From Microbacterium sp. 4R-513 (GTDB lineage Bacteria > Actinomycetota > Actinomycetes > Actinomycetales > Microbacteriaceae): 64,000 nt of DNA. Made by a program: the position numbers and the translations under genes. Below the pieces are notes generated by a model, which saw only the letters and a program-made list of their open reading frames with translations, did not search any database and had not been told where the DNA came from. The DNA is taken from contig NZ_CP049256.1 of assembly GCF_011046485.1 (NCBI RefSeq), forward strand, positions 3,286,001-3,350,000. The letters run 5' to 3'. Shown here piece after piece: positions 8,603 to 16,715 of the stretch. The first letter of the stretch is position 1; every line of letters begins with the position of its first letter.

Positions 8603-9871
8603 ATGGCCCGCATCGGTGAGAGCGCCGACCTGTTCAAGTGCTCCTTCTGCGGAAAGAGCCAGAAGCAGGTCCAGCAGCTCATTGCGGGCCCGGGCGTCTA
8701 CATCTGCGATGAGTGCGTAGAGCTCTGCAACGAGATCATCGAAGAGCGCGCCGCGGAGCAGGGCGCCGGTGTCGTGTCGGACTTCGACCTGCCGAAGCCG
8801 CGTGAGATCTTCGCGTTCCTAGAGGAGTACGTCGTCGGCCAGGAGCCGGCCAAGCGCGCCCTGTCGGTCGCCGTCTACAACCACTACAAGCGGATCCGCG
8901 CGCACGGCACGCTCCAGCCCGCCGAGCAGCGCGCCGACGAGGTCGAGATCGCCAAGAGCAATATCCTGCTCATCGGCCCCACGGGCTGCGGCAAGACGTA
9001 CCTCGCGCAGACACTGGCGAAGCGCCTCAACGTGCCCTTCGCCGTCGCGGACGCGACCGCGCTCACCGAGGCCGGCTACGTCGGCGAAGACGTCGAGAAC
9101 ATCCTCCTCAAGCTCATCCAGGCCGCCGATTTCGACACCAAGCGCGCCGAGACCGGCATCATCTACATCGACGAGGTCGACAAGATCGCCCGCAAGGCCG
9201 AGAATCCGTCGATCACGCGCGACGTCTCCGGCGAAGGCGTGCAGCAGGCGCTCCTCAAGATCCTCGAGGGCACGGTCGCGTCGGTGCCGCCGCAGGGCGG
9301 CCGGAAGCACCCGCATCAGGAGTTCATCCAGATCGACACGACGAACGTCCTGTTCATCGTCGCCGGGGCCTTCGCAGGACTCGAAGACATCGTGTCGACC
9401 CGCGTTGGCAAGCACGGCATCGGCTTCGGCGCCCCGCTTCACGACAAGGGCCAGGACCTCGATCTCTTCAGCGAGGTGCGGCCGGAAGACCTTCACAAGT
9501 TCGGTCTCATCCCCGAGTTCATCGGTCGGCTCCCCGTCGTCGCATCGGTCTCGCCGCTCGATCAGCACGCTCTCATGGAGATCCTCACCGAGCCCAAGAA
9601 CGCGCTCGTCAAGCAGTACCAGCGCATGTTCGAGCTCGACGGCGTGGAGCTCGAGTTCGAGCGCGACGCACTCGAGGCGATCGCCGACCTAGCCGTCGCG
9701 CGCAAGACCGGCGCCCGCGGGCTGCGTGCCATCCTCGAAGACGTCCTCGGGCCGATCATGTTCGAGATCCCGTCGGCCGAAGACGTCGACAAGGTCATCG
9801 TGACGCGCGCTGCCGTCGAGGAGGGCGCCGCCCCGACCCTCGTTCTGCGGCACAAGCGCAAGAGCGCCTGA
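8603..9871 (+). CDS. clpX: ATP-dependent Clp protease ATP-binding subunit ClpX
   Basis: AAA+ unfoldase (422 aa) that delivers substrates to ClpP. The N-terminal zinc domain has CSFCGKS and CDECVELC. Walker A is GPTGCGKT, Walker B is IIYIDEVDK, and the ClpP-docking loop is GIGFGAP. The C-terminal small domain contains KTGARGLR. The ATG has GGAGGAG upstream; the longer open frame upstream has no family similarity. TAGGCT at 8553 could be a -10 box, giving clpX its own promoter behind the clpP2 terminator. Confidence 0.97.
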   Translation: MARIGESADLFKCSFCGKSQKQVQQLIAGPGVYICDECVELCNEIIEERAAEQGAGVVSDFDLPKPREIFAFLEEYVVGQEPAKRALSVAVYNHYKRIRAHGTLQPAEQRADEVEIAKSNILLIGPTGCGKTYLAQTLAKRLNVPFAVADATALTEAGYVGEDVENILLKLIQAADFDTKRAETGIIYIDEVDKIARKAENPSITRDVSGEGVQQALLKILEGTVASVPPQGGRKHPHQEFIQIDTTNVLFIVAGAFAGLEDIVSTRVGKHGIGFGAPLHDKGQDLDLFSEVRPEDLHKFGLIPEFIGRLPVVASVSPLDQHALMEILTEPKNALVKQYQRMFELDGVELEFERDALEAIADLAVARKTGARGLRAILEDVLGPIMFEIPSAEDVDKVIVTRAAVEEGAAPTLVLRHKRKSA

Positions 9872-9919
9872 CGGCGCTCCCTGACGGACCCTCCCGCGCA
9901 TCGGTTCGGAGTCTGACCC

Positions 9920-10909
9920 GTGGAGGAATTCACGCCGGATCTCGAAGGCTTCACCGGCGTCCTGAGCCTCCGGCGCGGCGACGACATCCTCGGCGAGTGG
10001 GCGGTCGGCCTCGCGGACCGCACGGCCGGCGCGCTCAACACCCCGGCTACGCGTTTCGGGCTCGCGAGCGGCACGAAGACCTTCACGGCGCTCTCGGTCC
10101 TGTCGCTCGTCCAGGACGGCGCACTCGCCCTCGACACGCCGGCGAGACAGATCCTGGGCGATGACCTGCCGCTCATCGCCGACGACGTGACCGTCGACCA
10201 TCTGCTGACGCACACGTCGGGGATCGGCGACTATCTCGATGAGGAGATCGACGCGCTCGCGCCGATGACGGTGCCGGTCCAGGCGCTCGACTCGACGCCC
10301 GCCTACCTCGCGGTCCTCGACGGCTTTCCGACGAAGTTCCCCGCAGGCGAACGCTTCTCCTACTGCAACGGCGGCTACGTGGTGCTGGCGGTCATCGCCG
10401 AACGCGTCTCGGGTCTCTCCTTCGCCGACCTCGTGGGCCGACGTGTCTTCGACCCGGCCGGGATGACGGCATCCGTTTTTCCGCGGTCGGATCATCTTCC
10501 CCCCGGGACCGCCACCGGGTACAAGGACGATGGTCGCTCGAACATCTTCGAACTGCCCGTGGTTGGCTCGGGTGACGGCGGCGCGCATTCGACGGCCGCC
10601 GACCTGCATGCCTTCTGGCAGGCGCTCGTGTCCGGCCGCATCGTGTCGCCCGAGATCTTCGCGCTCGCGACACAGGAGGTGACCCCCGACGCGGGCGACG
10701 GCCTCGGCTACGGGCGCGGAATCTGGCTGGACGGCGCCGACTTCGTCCTGGCAGGGTCGGACCACGGCGTGACGGCCGTGAGCCGGCACGACCCGGTGAC
10801 CGGCGCCACGGTTTCGGGCCTGGCGAACATCGAAGTGCCGACGTTCGCGCGGACGCGGGACCTCATGGGGGCTGCGCGCCGCGGCGCTCGTGTCGGTGGT
10901 CCCTTTTAG
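9920..10909 (+). CDS. serine hydrolase, beta-lactamase/penicillin-binding family
   Basis: 329-aa member of the class C beta-lactamase-like (PF00144) family. The SxxK nucleophile motif is SGTK at residues 50-53 and the tyrosine motif is YCN in ERFSYCNGGY. A late HGVTAV segment replaces the usual KTG-like box. There is no signal peptide, so it is probably cytoplasmic and acts on esters or peptides, not cell wall. The GTG start has only a weak CGGAG upstream. The next gene begins ten bases later from its own leaderless promoter built on this stop codon. Confidence 0.85.
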   Translation: MEEFTPDLEGFTGVLSLRRGDDILGEWAVGLADRTAGALNTPATRFGLASGTKTFTALSVLSLVQDGALALDTPARQILGDDLPLIADDVTVDHLLTHTSGIGDYLDEEIDALAPMTVPVQALDSTPAYLAVLDGFPTKFPAGERFSYCNGGYVVLAVIAERVSGLSFADLVGRRVFDPAGMTASVFPRSDHLPPGTATGYKDDGRSNIFELPVVGSGDGGAHSTAADLHAFWQALVSGRIVSPEIFALATQEVTPDAGDGLGYGRGIWLDGADFVLAGSDHGVTAVSRHDPVTGATVSGLANIEVPTFARTRDLMGAARRGARVGGPF

Positions 10910-10912
10910 TCT
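10907..10912 (+). promoter_or_regulatory. -10 hexamer TAGTCT containing the upstream stop codon
   Basis: The TAG stop of the serine hydrolase is the first half of TAGTCT, which ends exactly six bases before the ATG at 10919. Confidence 0.5.
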
Positions 10913-10918
10913 TCGCAG

Positions 10919-12037
10919 ATGAGCATCCGGCCCTTCGCCGTGCACGTCCCAGACTCCCAACTCATCGATCTCCATGAGCGGCTCGACCGGTTCCGGCCGC
11001 TTCCGGACTCGCCCCGACGCCCTCCGTCGGGAATGTCGGGGACTTACCTCGCCGACCTGGTCGGCTCCTGGCGCGACCTGGACTGGCGCGCGCGCGAGCG
11101 CTGGCTCAACGGGCATCCCCAGTTCATCGCCGAGATCGACGGTGCCGAGGTCCACTTCGCGCACCTGAGGGCGACGGATGCCGCGGCCCCCGCGCTCCTC
11201 GTCATGCACGGCTGGCCGCACACCTTCGCGCTGCAGCTCGATTTCGCCGACCTCCTGCCCGACTTCCACGTCGTCGTGCCGAGCCTGCCGGGGTTCGCGT
11301 TCTCCACCCCGTACTCCGACCGTCCGATCAACGAGGAGAATCTGGCGCACACGATGGACGCGCTGATGACGGAAGTCCTCGGCTACGAGCGGTACCTCAC
11401 CTACGGCGAGGATGTGTCGGCGAACGTCAACGACCTCCTCGCCGCGACGCGGGGCGACCATGTGCTCGGCGTGATCGCAACCCACGCGCATTTCCCGTCG
11501 ACGGGTGAGCGAGCGGCTCTGAGGGAGCCGGCCGAGGTCGCATTCTTCGAACGACTCCGCGCCGATCATCAGGCCGACGGGGGCTACGGCCACATTCAAG
11601 CCACGCGACCCGACACCCTCGCCGCGGCCCTGAACGACTCGCCGGCCGGTCTTACCGCGTGGCTCGCCGAGAAGCTCGTCGAGTGGAGCGACACGCCGTC
11701 GCGCGAGCCGGAGTCGGTGGAGCGTCGCATCTCGCGCGATCGGATACTGACCGAGGCGATGATCTACTGGGTGACCCAGTCGATCGGAACCTCCTTCCGG
11801 CCGTACTACGAGGGCGCCGACCAGCCGCAGCCGATGCCGCCCGTCGAGATCCCGGCCGCGGTCTTCATCCAGCAGCACGAGGGGGACTACCCCGAATCCC
11901 TCGCCCGCCGGTTCTACCGCGACCTCCGCGTGTTCGAGCGTCTGGACGAGGGCGGCCACTTCGCGGTCGCGGAGGTGCCACAGGCGATGGCCGACCGGGT
12001 CCGGGCGTTCGCGCGCGAGCTGAACCTGGTCGGGTAG
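10919..12037 (+). CDS. epoxide hydrolase-like alpha/beta hydrolase
   Basis: 372-aa protein of the epoxide-hydrolase N-terminal (EHN) family. Residues 1-90 form the helical EHN domain, including the block SGTYLADLVGSWRDLDWRAR. The alpha/beta core follows with an oxyanion HGWP, a nucleophile position Asp165 in YGEDVSANV (usually GGDWG), Tyr residues in the cap (AMIYWVTQS) and the late His in EGGHFAVAE. The elbow departs from the consensus, so activity on epoxides is likely but not certain. No signal peptide. Confidence 0.85.
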   Translation: MSIRPFAVHVPDSQLIDLHERLDRFRPLPDSPRRPPSGMSGTYLADLVGSWRDLDWRARERWLNGHPQFIAEIDGAEVHFAHLRATDAAAPALLVMHGWPHTFALQLDFADLLPDFHVVVPSLPGFAFSTPYSDRPINEENLAHTMDALMTEVLGYERYLTYGEDVSANVNDLLAATRGDHVLGVIATHAHFPSTGERAALREPAEVAFFERLRADHQADGGYGHIQATRPDTLAAALNDSPAGLTAWLAEKLVEWSDTPSREPESVERRISRDRILTEAMIYWVTQSIGTSFRPYYEGADQPQPMPPVEIPAAVFIQQHEGDYPESLARRFYRDLRVFERLDEGGHFAVAEVPQAMADRVRAFARELNLVG

Positions 12038-12038
12038 A

Positions 12039-12060
12039 GGCGGCCGGCGGAGCGGCCGCC
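12039..12060. terminator. hairpin between convergent hydrolase and dcp
   Basis: Arms GGCGGCCG and CGGCCGCC around a six-base loop, between the convergent stops at 12037 and 12067. Confidence 0.65.
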
Positions 12061-12066
12061 CCACCG

Positions 12067-14118
12067 TCAGGCGGCGAGCCCGCGACGCTTGAGAAGGGGC
12101 TCGATCTCGGCATCCCGTCCACGGAAGTCCCGGTAAGCCTCCAGGGGGTCCTTGGACCCGCCGACGCCGAGAAGACGCTGGCGGAACCGGTCGCCATTGC
12201 CGCGCGTGAGCCCGCCGTTCTCACGGAACCACTCGACGGTGTCGGCGTCGAGAACCTCGCTCCAGATGTACGAGTAGTAGCCCGCGCTGTAGCCGCCGGA
12301 GAACACGTGCGCGAAGTAGGTGGAGGAGTAGCGGGTCGGCACCACCGGGTTGTCGAGCCCGATATCGGCGAGAGCGGATGCCTCGAACTCGGCGACATCG
12401 ATCTCGGTCGCCGCCTCGGCGGCGCTGAGCGAGTGCCATGCCTGATCGATCCACGACGCGGCGAGGTATTCGCTGGTCGCGAAGCCCTGGTTGAACGTCT
12501 CCGACGCGTCGAGCTTCTCGACGACCTCCGCGGGAAGCGGCTCGTCGGTGTCGATGTGGCGCGCGTACTTCGCCAGCACCTCGGGCCAGTAGATCCACAT
12601 CTCGTTCACCTGGCTCGGGAACTCCACGAAGTCGCGGAACACGTTCGTGCCGGCGAAGTGCGGGTACGTCACCGTGGCGAACAGGCCGTGGAGCGCATGC
12701 CCGAACTCGTGGAAGAGGGTTGTGACCTCATCGAGGCTCAGCAGCGTCGGCTTGCCGGGGGCGGGCTTGGGCACGTTCAGGTTGTTGACGACGACCGGGC
12801 TCGTGCCGCGCAGCCGGGACTGCGAGACGATCGAGTTCATCCACGCGCCGCCGCGCTTGGTGTCTCGCGTGTAGAGGTCGAGGACGAAGAGTCCGAGCGG
12901 CGAGCCGTCGGCGTTGTGCACCTCGAAGACGCGGGCGTCCGGGTGGTATGCGCCGAGATCGGACCGCTCGGTGAATGTGATGCCATAGAGCTCGGTGGCG
13001 GCGTGGAACACACCGTCGCGGAGGACCCGCTCCGCCTCGAACCACGGGCGAAGCGCCGCCCGGTCGAGGTCGTACTCCGCCTGCCGGACTTTCTCGGTGT
13101 AGAACGCCCAGTCGTGCGCTTCCAGCGGGAAGGGCTCCGCCTCGTCGTCGACGATGGCCTGGAGGGCCTCCTGCTCGCGCCGCGCGTTGCGGGCGGCCGG
13201 TGCGGCGAGCCTCCGAAGCAGGTCCTGCACCGCCTCGGGGGAACCCGCAGTCTCGTCGGCGGTCACGAATGCCGCGTGCGAGGCGTATCCGAGGAGTGCG
13301 GCACGCTCGGCCCGCAGGCGGACGATCTCGCGGAGGACGTCGCGATTGTCGTGCTCGTTGCCGCGCGAGCCACGTGCCCGCGAGGCATCCAGGATCCGCT
13401 TGCGGCTCTGCCTGTTCGTGAGGCTCGACAGATACGGATGCCCGGTGAAGAGCGTGAGCGTCACGAGGTACTTGCCCTCGAGTCCGCGGTCGGCCGCCGC
13501 CTGGGCGGCCGCGGACAGCTCGCCCTCCTGCAGGCCGTCGAGATCGGCGGCATCGTCGAACACCACGGCCAGCTCGTTGGTGTCGTTCAGGAGGTTCTTC
13601 TCGAACGTCGTCGTGAGGGTCGAGAGGCGCTGGTTGATCTCGGTGAGCCGCTTCTTCGCGTCGTCGTCGAGGCCTGCACCGGCCTGCGTCATCTCGCGGA
13701 AGTGCCGCTCCACCAGGTAGCGCTGCTCGGCATCCAGGTCGAGCTCGTCCAGCTGCTCGTGAAGAGTCTTGATGCGCCAGTAGAGCTGACCGTCGAGCTG
13801 GATGGAGTCCTGATGCGCCGACATCAGCGGTGCGAGCTGCTCTTCGATCTGCTGGATCTCGGGCGTCGCGTCGGCGGACGAGACGGTGTAGAAGGTCCGC
13901 GAGATGTCGCCCAGAAGACGCCCGCTCTCCTCGAGGGGCACCATCGTGTTCTCGAAGGTCGGCATCGATCGGACTCGCGTGATCGCGGAGATCTCGTCGC
14001 GATGCTGCGCAAACGCCTGCTCGAAGGCGGGCAGATAGTGCGCCGGCTGGATCGCAGCGTAGTCGGGCAGCTGATACGGGAGCGGGCTGGGGGTGAGCAG
14101 GGGGTTCTCGTTCGCCAT
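12067..14118 (-). CDS. dcp: M3 family metallopeptidase, peptidyl-dipeptidase Dcp type
   Basis: 683-aa zinc oligopeptidase that trims peptides left by intracellular proteolysis. The metal site is HEFGH (His470 and His474) within LFHEFGHALHG, and a downstream glutamate-containing segment (FVEFPSQVNEMW) supplies the third ligand region. Late SGGYSAGYYSYIWSEV is the M3 substrate-binding block. Length and order match Dcp/oligopeptidase A. No signal peptide, so cytoplasmic. It starts from a leaderless promoter facing the divergent ArsR-type regulator. Confidence 0.93.
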   Translation of the reverse strand: MANENPLLTPSPLPYQLPDYAAIQPAHYLPAFEQAFAQHRDEISAITRVRSMPTFENTMVPLEESGRLLGDISRTFYTVSSADATPEIQQIEEQLAPLMSAHQDSIQLDGQLYWRIKTLHEQLDELDLDAEQRYLVERHFREMTQAGAGLDDDAKKRLTEINQRLSTLTTTFEKNLLNDTNELAVVFDDAADLDGLQEGELSAAAQAAADRGLEGKYLVTLTLFTGHPYLSSLTNRQSRKRILDASRARGSRGNEHDNRDVLREIVRLRAERAALLGYASHAAFVTADETAGSPEAVQDLLRRLAAPAARNARREQEALQAIVDDEAEPFPLEAHDWAFYTEKVRQAEYDLDRAALRPWFEAERVLRDGVFHAATELYGITFTERSDLGAYHPDARVFEVHNADGSPLGLFVLDLYTRDTKRGGAWMNSIVSQSRLRGTSPVVVNNLNVPKPAPGKPTLLSLDEVTTLFHEFGHALHGLFATVTYPHFAGTNVFRDFVEFPSQVNEMWIYWPEVLAKYARHIDTDEPLPAEVVEKLDASETFNQGFATSEYLAASWIDQAWHSLSAAEAATEIDVAEFEASALADIGLDNPVVPTRYSSTYFAHVFSGGYSAGYYSYIWSEVLDADTVEWFRENGGLTRGNGDRFRQRLLGVGGSKDPLEAYRDFRGRDAEIEPLLKRRGLAA

Positions 14119-14124
14119 GCGATC

Positions 14125-14130
14125 AGCCTA
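14125..14130 (-). promoter_or_regulatory. -10 hexamer TAGGCT for dcp, leaderless
   Basis: On the minus strand TAGGCT ends six bases before the dcp ATG at 14118. Confidence 0.5.
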
Positions 14131-14158
14131 ATCGGGCCGTCGGCGGTCACCTAGGAAT

Positions 14159-14195
14159 CTTTGCAAAGAACTTCTTGCAAAGACGTCTTTGCAAG
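14159..14195. promoter_or_regulatory. palindromic operator pair at the ArsR-type regulator promoter
   Basis: Two palindromes share the core TTGCAAAG. The first is CTTTGCAAAG at 14159-14168. The second is a perfect 22-bp palindrome at 14174-14195 with half-site CTTGCAAAGAC. TTGCAA at 14175-14180 can be the -35 box of the regulator promoter (18 bases before TACTCT), so binding there would block that promoter. Autoregulation is inferred. Confidence 0.7.
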
Positions 14196-14198
14196 CTC

Positions 14199-14204
14199 TA
14201 CTCT
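14199..14204 (+). promoter_or_regulatory. -10 hexamer TACTCT for the regulator operon, leaderless
   Basis: TACTCT ends six bases before the ATG at 14211 and lies 18 bases after TTGCAA inside the palindrome. Confidence 0.55.
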
Positions 14205-14210
14205 GTCTTC

Positions 14211-14846
14211 ATGGACGAACAGCAGGCAGCGGAGCTCTCGGCAGCCGCACGCGTCGAGGCCCGGCATGCTCAGGACCGCATCCTCGACACCGGCGCTCTT
14301 CGAGCCCTCGCGCACCCGCTGCGCGTCCGGATCTACGACATCCTCAGCCAGTACGGACCGCAGACGGCCAGCTCGCTGGCCGAGCGACTGGGGGAGTCGA
14401 GCGGATCGACGAGCTACCACCTCCGAGCCCTCGCGAAGCACGACCTCATCCGCGAGGTCGACGGCCGCGGATCGGCGCGTGAGCGCTGGTGGGAGCGCCC
14501 GATCGGCGGCGTATCGTTCGCCAATGGCGAGGCCCTCAAGACCCCGTCCGGGCGAGCCGCGACGCAGATCGTCATGAGCGAGTTCTTCCAGCTCCGTCAG
14601 GAGCAGCTGCTGCGGTTCATCGACCGCGGGCTTTCCAAGGAACCGGACGACTGGCAGGAGGCGAGCATGGTCTCGACCGCCACCGCCCGTCTCACCCCCG
14701 AGCAGAGCACCGAGCTCACCCGCAACATCATGGCCTTGATCGATGAGGCCGTGGACAAGTACCGCAACCAGACCGGGGACGACGTCCGGCCCGTCACCAT
14801 CCGCGCCGACGTCTTTCCCCTCCCCGAATTGGAGGACCAGGCATGA
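14211..14846 (+). CDS. ArsR-type winged-helix transcriptional regulator
   Basis: 211-aa regulator. The winged helix-turn-helix occupies about residues 20-88: [17 protein letters not shown], then [20 protein letters not shown] as recognition helix and [14 protein letters not shown] as wing. The C-terminal half is helical and may bind a ligand or dimerise. No metal-binding CxC of classical ArsR proteins is seen. ATG 14211 is chosen for its leaderless promoter; an in-frame ATG is not needed upstream because the palindrome lies there. The operon continues into a 65-aa protein and an MFS exporter through stop/start overlaps, so it most likely controls that transporter. Confidence 0.88.
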   Translation: MDEQQAAELSAAARVEARHAQDRILDTGALRALAHPLRVRIYDILSQYGPQTASSLAERLGESSGSTSYHLRALAKHDLIREVDGRGSARERWWERPIGGVSFANGEALKTPSGRAATQIVMSEFFQLRQEQLLRFIDRGLSKEPDDWQEASMVSTATARLTPEQSTELTRNIMALIDEAVDKYRNQTGDDVRPVTIRADVFPLPELEDQA

Positions 14847-15040
14847 CCGCAATGACCTCGCACCAGATCTCCACGACCGCGGTCGACCGCGCGCTTCTTC
14901 GCACGGCATCCGCCCTCGACGCCTTCGTCGCCGGTCGCGTCCAGCGCCGTGCCGCCGCGACTCCGGTGGCCGCGATCCAGCACGACGCCTCGCGCACGCA
15001 GGCGCAGGCACTCGCGGCGATCGGGATCATGCCGCGATGA
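14843..15040 (+). CDS. small conserved-position protein between regulator and MFS transporter
   Basis: 65-aa unrecognised protein. Its ATG overlaps the regulator stop (ATGA) and its own stop overlaps the next ATG in the same way, so three genes are translationally chained. The sequence is Ala/Arg-rich with no membrane segment: a helix-forming [14 protein letters not shown] block, then [16 protein letters not shown]. The tight coupling argues that it is translated. Function unknown. Confidence 0.6.
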   Translation: MTAMTSHQISTTAVDRALLRTASALDAFVAGRVQRRAAATPVAAIQHDASRTQAQALAAIGIMPR

Positions 15041-16389
15041 CCGGCACCGTGGAGAAGACCGAAGCGTCTGCGGCCGAGCGGAGAAGCAGGGCCCCGCTCG
15101 GCCGCGACTTCGCAAAGCTCTGGACCGCCGCCGCCTTCAGCAACCTCGCCGACGGCCTCGGCCGCACGGCCGTCCCGCTCATCGCGACCACCCTCACCCG
15201 TGATCCGCTCGCGATCTCGGTGATCGGCGCCCTCGCCTTCCTCCCATGGCTGATCTTCGGCCTCCCCGCAGGCATGATCGTCGACCGCTTCGACCGTCGC
15301 ATCATCATGGCGATCGCGAACGGGATCCGCGGGGGTGTGGCCCTCTGGCTCGCGATCCTCACCGTCAGCGGCGGCTTGGAGCTCTGGGCGCTGTTCCTCG
15401 GCACCCTGATCTTCGGCCTCGGTGAGACGCTCTTCGACAACGCGACGAACGCCGTCATCCCGGGGGTCGTCACCCGCCCGCAGCTCGACCGCGCCAACGG
15501 GCGCATGCAGGCGGCGCAGATCACCATCGACATGTTCATCGCGCAGCCCATCGCGGGCGTCCTGTTCGCCGTCTCGCTCGCGCTGCCGCTCTGGATCGGA
15601 TCGGCGGGATACCTCGTGCCGATCGTGCTCGCGCTGCTGCTGCCGATCTCGGCGGCGCGCCCGCTTCGCGAGGACGACAGGGTGACGGATGCCGCGGCCC
15701 CCGACGTCGCCACGGCGGGCCCGGTGGCCGAGCCCGTTCCCGCGCCGGTGCCTCGAGCACCGTCGAAGACGAGCGCCCGAGAGGCCGTCTCATACCTGTG
15801 GCACCACAAGTACCTGCGCACGATGACGATCTACACGTCACTCGTCGGAAGCGCGCTCTCGTTCGCGCAGGCCGCGACCATCCTGTACTTCCTCGACGAC
15901 CTGGGCGTGCAGCCGTACGCGATCGGCTTCGTCACGGCCGGCATCGGCGTCGGCGCGCTCGGCGGATCCCTCGTCGCCCCGCGTCTGGTCGAGCAGTTCG
16001 GACGAGGCTGGGTCATGCTGGGCGCCAACGTCGGCGCGGCCCTCGGTCTCGGCCTGACAGGGGTTATGCCCGAGGTCTGGTCCGCCAGCGCGGCCTACGC
16101 TTTCGGCGCGTTCTCGATCTCGGTCTGGAACGTGCCGTGGGGCGCCCTTCGTCAGCAGATCGTGCCCGCGCGACTCTTCGGACGCGTCCTCGGCATCATC
16201 CGCACCTGCACATGGGGCATGTTCTCGATCGCAACGCTCCTCGGCGGCTGGGTCGCGCAGACCTCACTCCGGCTGCCGTTCGTCGCGGCGGGCGTGTTCA
16301 TCCTGGTCGCGACGGTCTGCGGCGCGCACCTGCTCGTCGTGGGCACGCGCAAAGCCGGCGCCGAGGTCGGCGACCCGCACGCGGTCTGA
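15037..16389 (+). CDS. MFS transporter (MFS_3/enterobactin-exporter-like)
   Basis: 450-aa major facilitator protein with about twelve hydrophobic segments. The first half has DRFDRRIIM, the inter-helix 2/3 motif. A long hydrophilic central loop (about residues 211-250) is Pro/Ala-rich. The [16 protein letters not shown] start and the late [16 protein letters not shown] resemble drug/siderophore exporters. It is the last gene of the regulator operon, so it probably exports the compound sensed by the regulator. Its stop codon is also the first three bases of the 15-bp repeat array. Confidence 0.88.
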   Translation: MTGTVEKTEASAAERRSRAPLGRDFAKLWTAAAFSNLADGLGRTAVPLIATTLTRDPLAISVIGALAFLPWLIFGLPAGMIVDRFDRRIIMAIANGIRGGVALWLAILTVSGGLELWALFLGTLIFGLGETLFDNATNAVIPGVVTRPQLDRANGRMQAAQITIDMFIAQPIAGVLFAVSLALPLWIGSAGYLVPIVLALLLPISAARPLREDDRVTDAAAPDVATAGPVAEPVPAPVPRAPSKTSAREAVSYLWHHKYLRTMTIYTSLVGSALSFAQAATILYFLDDLGVQPYAIGFVTAGIGVGALGGSLVAPRLVEQFGRGWVMLGANVGAALGLGLTGVMPEVWSASAAYAFGAFSISVWNVPWGALRQQIVPARLFGRVLGIIRTCTWGMFSIATLLGGWVAQTSLRLPFVAAGVFILVATVCGAHLLVVGTRKAGAEVGDPHAV

Positions 16390-16461
16390 CCCGCGGGCCA
16401 TATAACCGCAGGCCATGTAACCGCGGGCCGTGTGACTGCGGGGTCAGTGACCCCGGGGTCA
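16387..16461. repeat. five 15-bp tandem repeats between two convergent stop codons
   Basis: Units start at 16387, 16402, 16417, 16432 and 16447. Unit 1 begins with the TGA of the MFS gene, and unit 5 ends with TCA, the complement of the stop of the minus-strand 84-aa gene. Unit 5 contains the perfect palindrome TGACCCCGGGGTCA (16448-16461). Neighbouring units can fold on each other (GGGGTCA with TGACCCC), so the array may act as a bidirectional terminator. Confidence 0.85.
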
Positions 16462-16713
16462 GTGACCGCCGAAGCTCGTCTCGTCGTCATGCCGCACGAC
16501 CGGCTCGCCGTCGTCGTCGAGCGTCACGATGACGCCCGTGTCGAGCTCGGCGATCGGCCGGCCCTCGAGCCACGTCAGCGTCCACCGGGGGCGCGGCTGA
16601 CCGAGCTCGTCCTTGGGGGTCGCGTCGTCGACGCCGCGCACGCCGCGTACGAGAGCCTCGGGGACCCCGGCCGGCGGCTGGTCGCCGGATGTCCATCGCG
16701 TTCCCAGCTGCAT
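16459..16713 (-). CDS. 84-aa protein coupled to valS
   Basis: Unrecognised 84-aa protein. Its ATG lies two bases after the valS stop, with GGAGG inside the end of valS, so it is co-translated with valS. It contains PRWTLTWLEGRPIAELDTG and an acidic VTLDDDGEPVVRHDDE tail, and no membrane segment. It is unlike a tRNA-editing domain. Confidence 0.7.
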   Translation of the reverse strand: MQLGTRWTSGDQPPAGVPEALVRGVRGVDDATPKDELGQPRPRWTLTWLEGRPIAELDTGVIVTLDDDGEPVVRHDDETSFGGH

Positions 16714-16715
16714 TG

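Noticed and set aside
9689..14154. Very long open frames antisense to clpX, the hydrolases and dcp (minus 9689-12064, plus 11659-14154)
   Set aside because: In DNA this GC-rich, antisense frames stay open by chance. They are Arg/Glu/Asp/Leu-rich and low in complexity, and every stretch lies opposite a gene with clear motifs.
16152..16490. Minus-strand frame encoding VTDPG/VTRPA/VTWPA-like pentapeptides
   Set aside because: The peptide repeat is just the 15-bp DNA array read in one frame; the rest lies antisense to the MFS gene.
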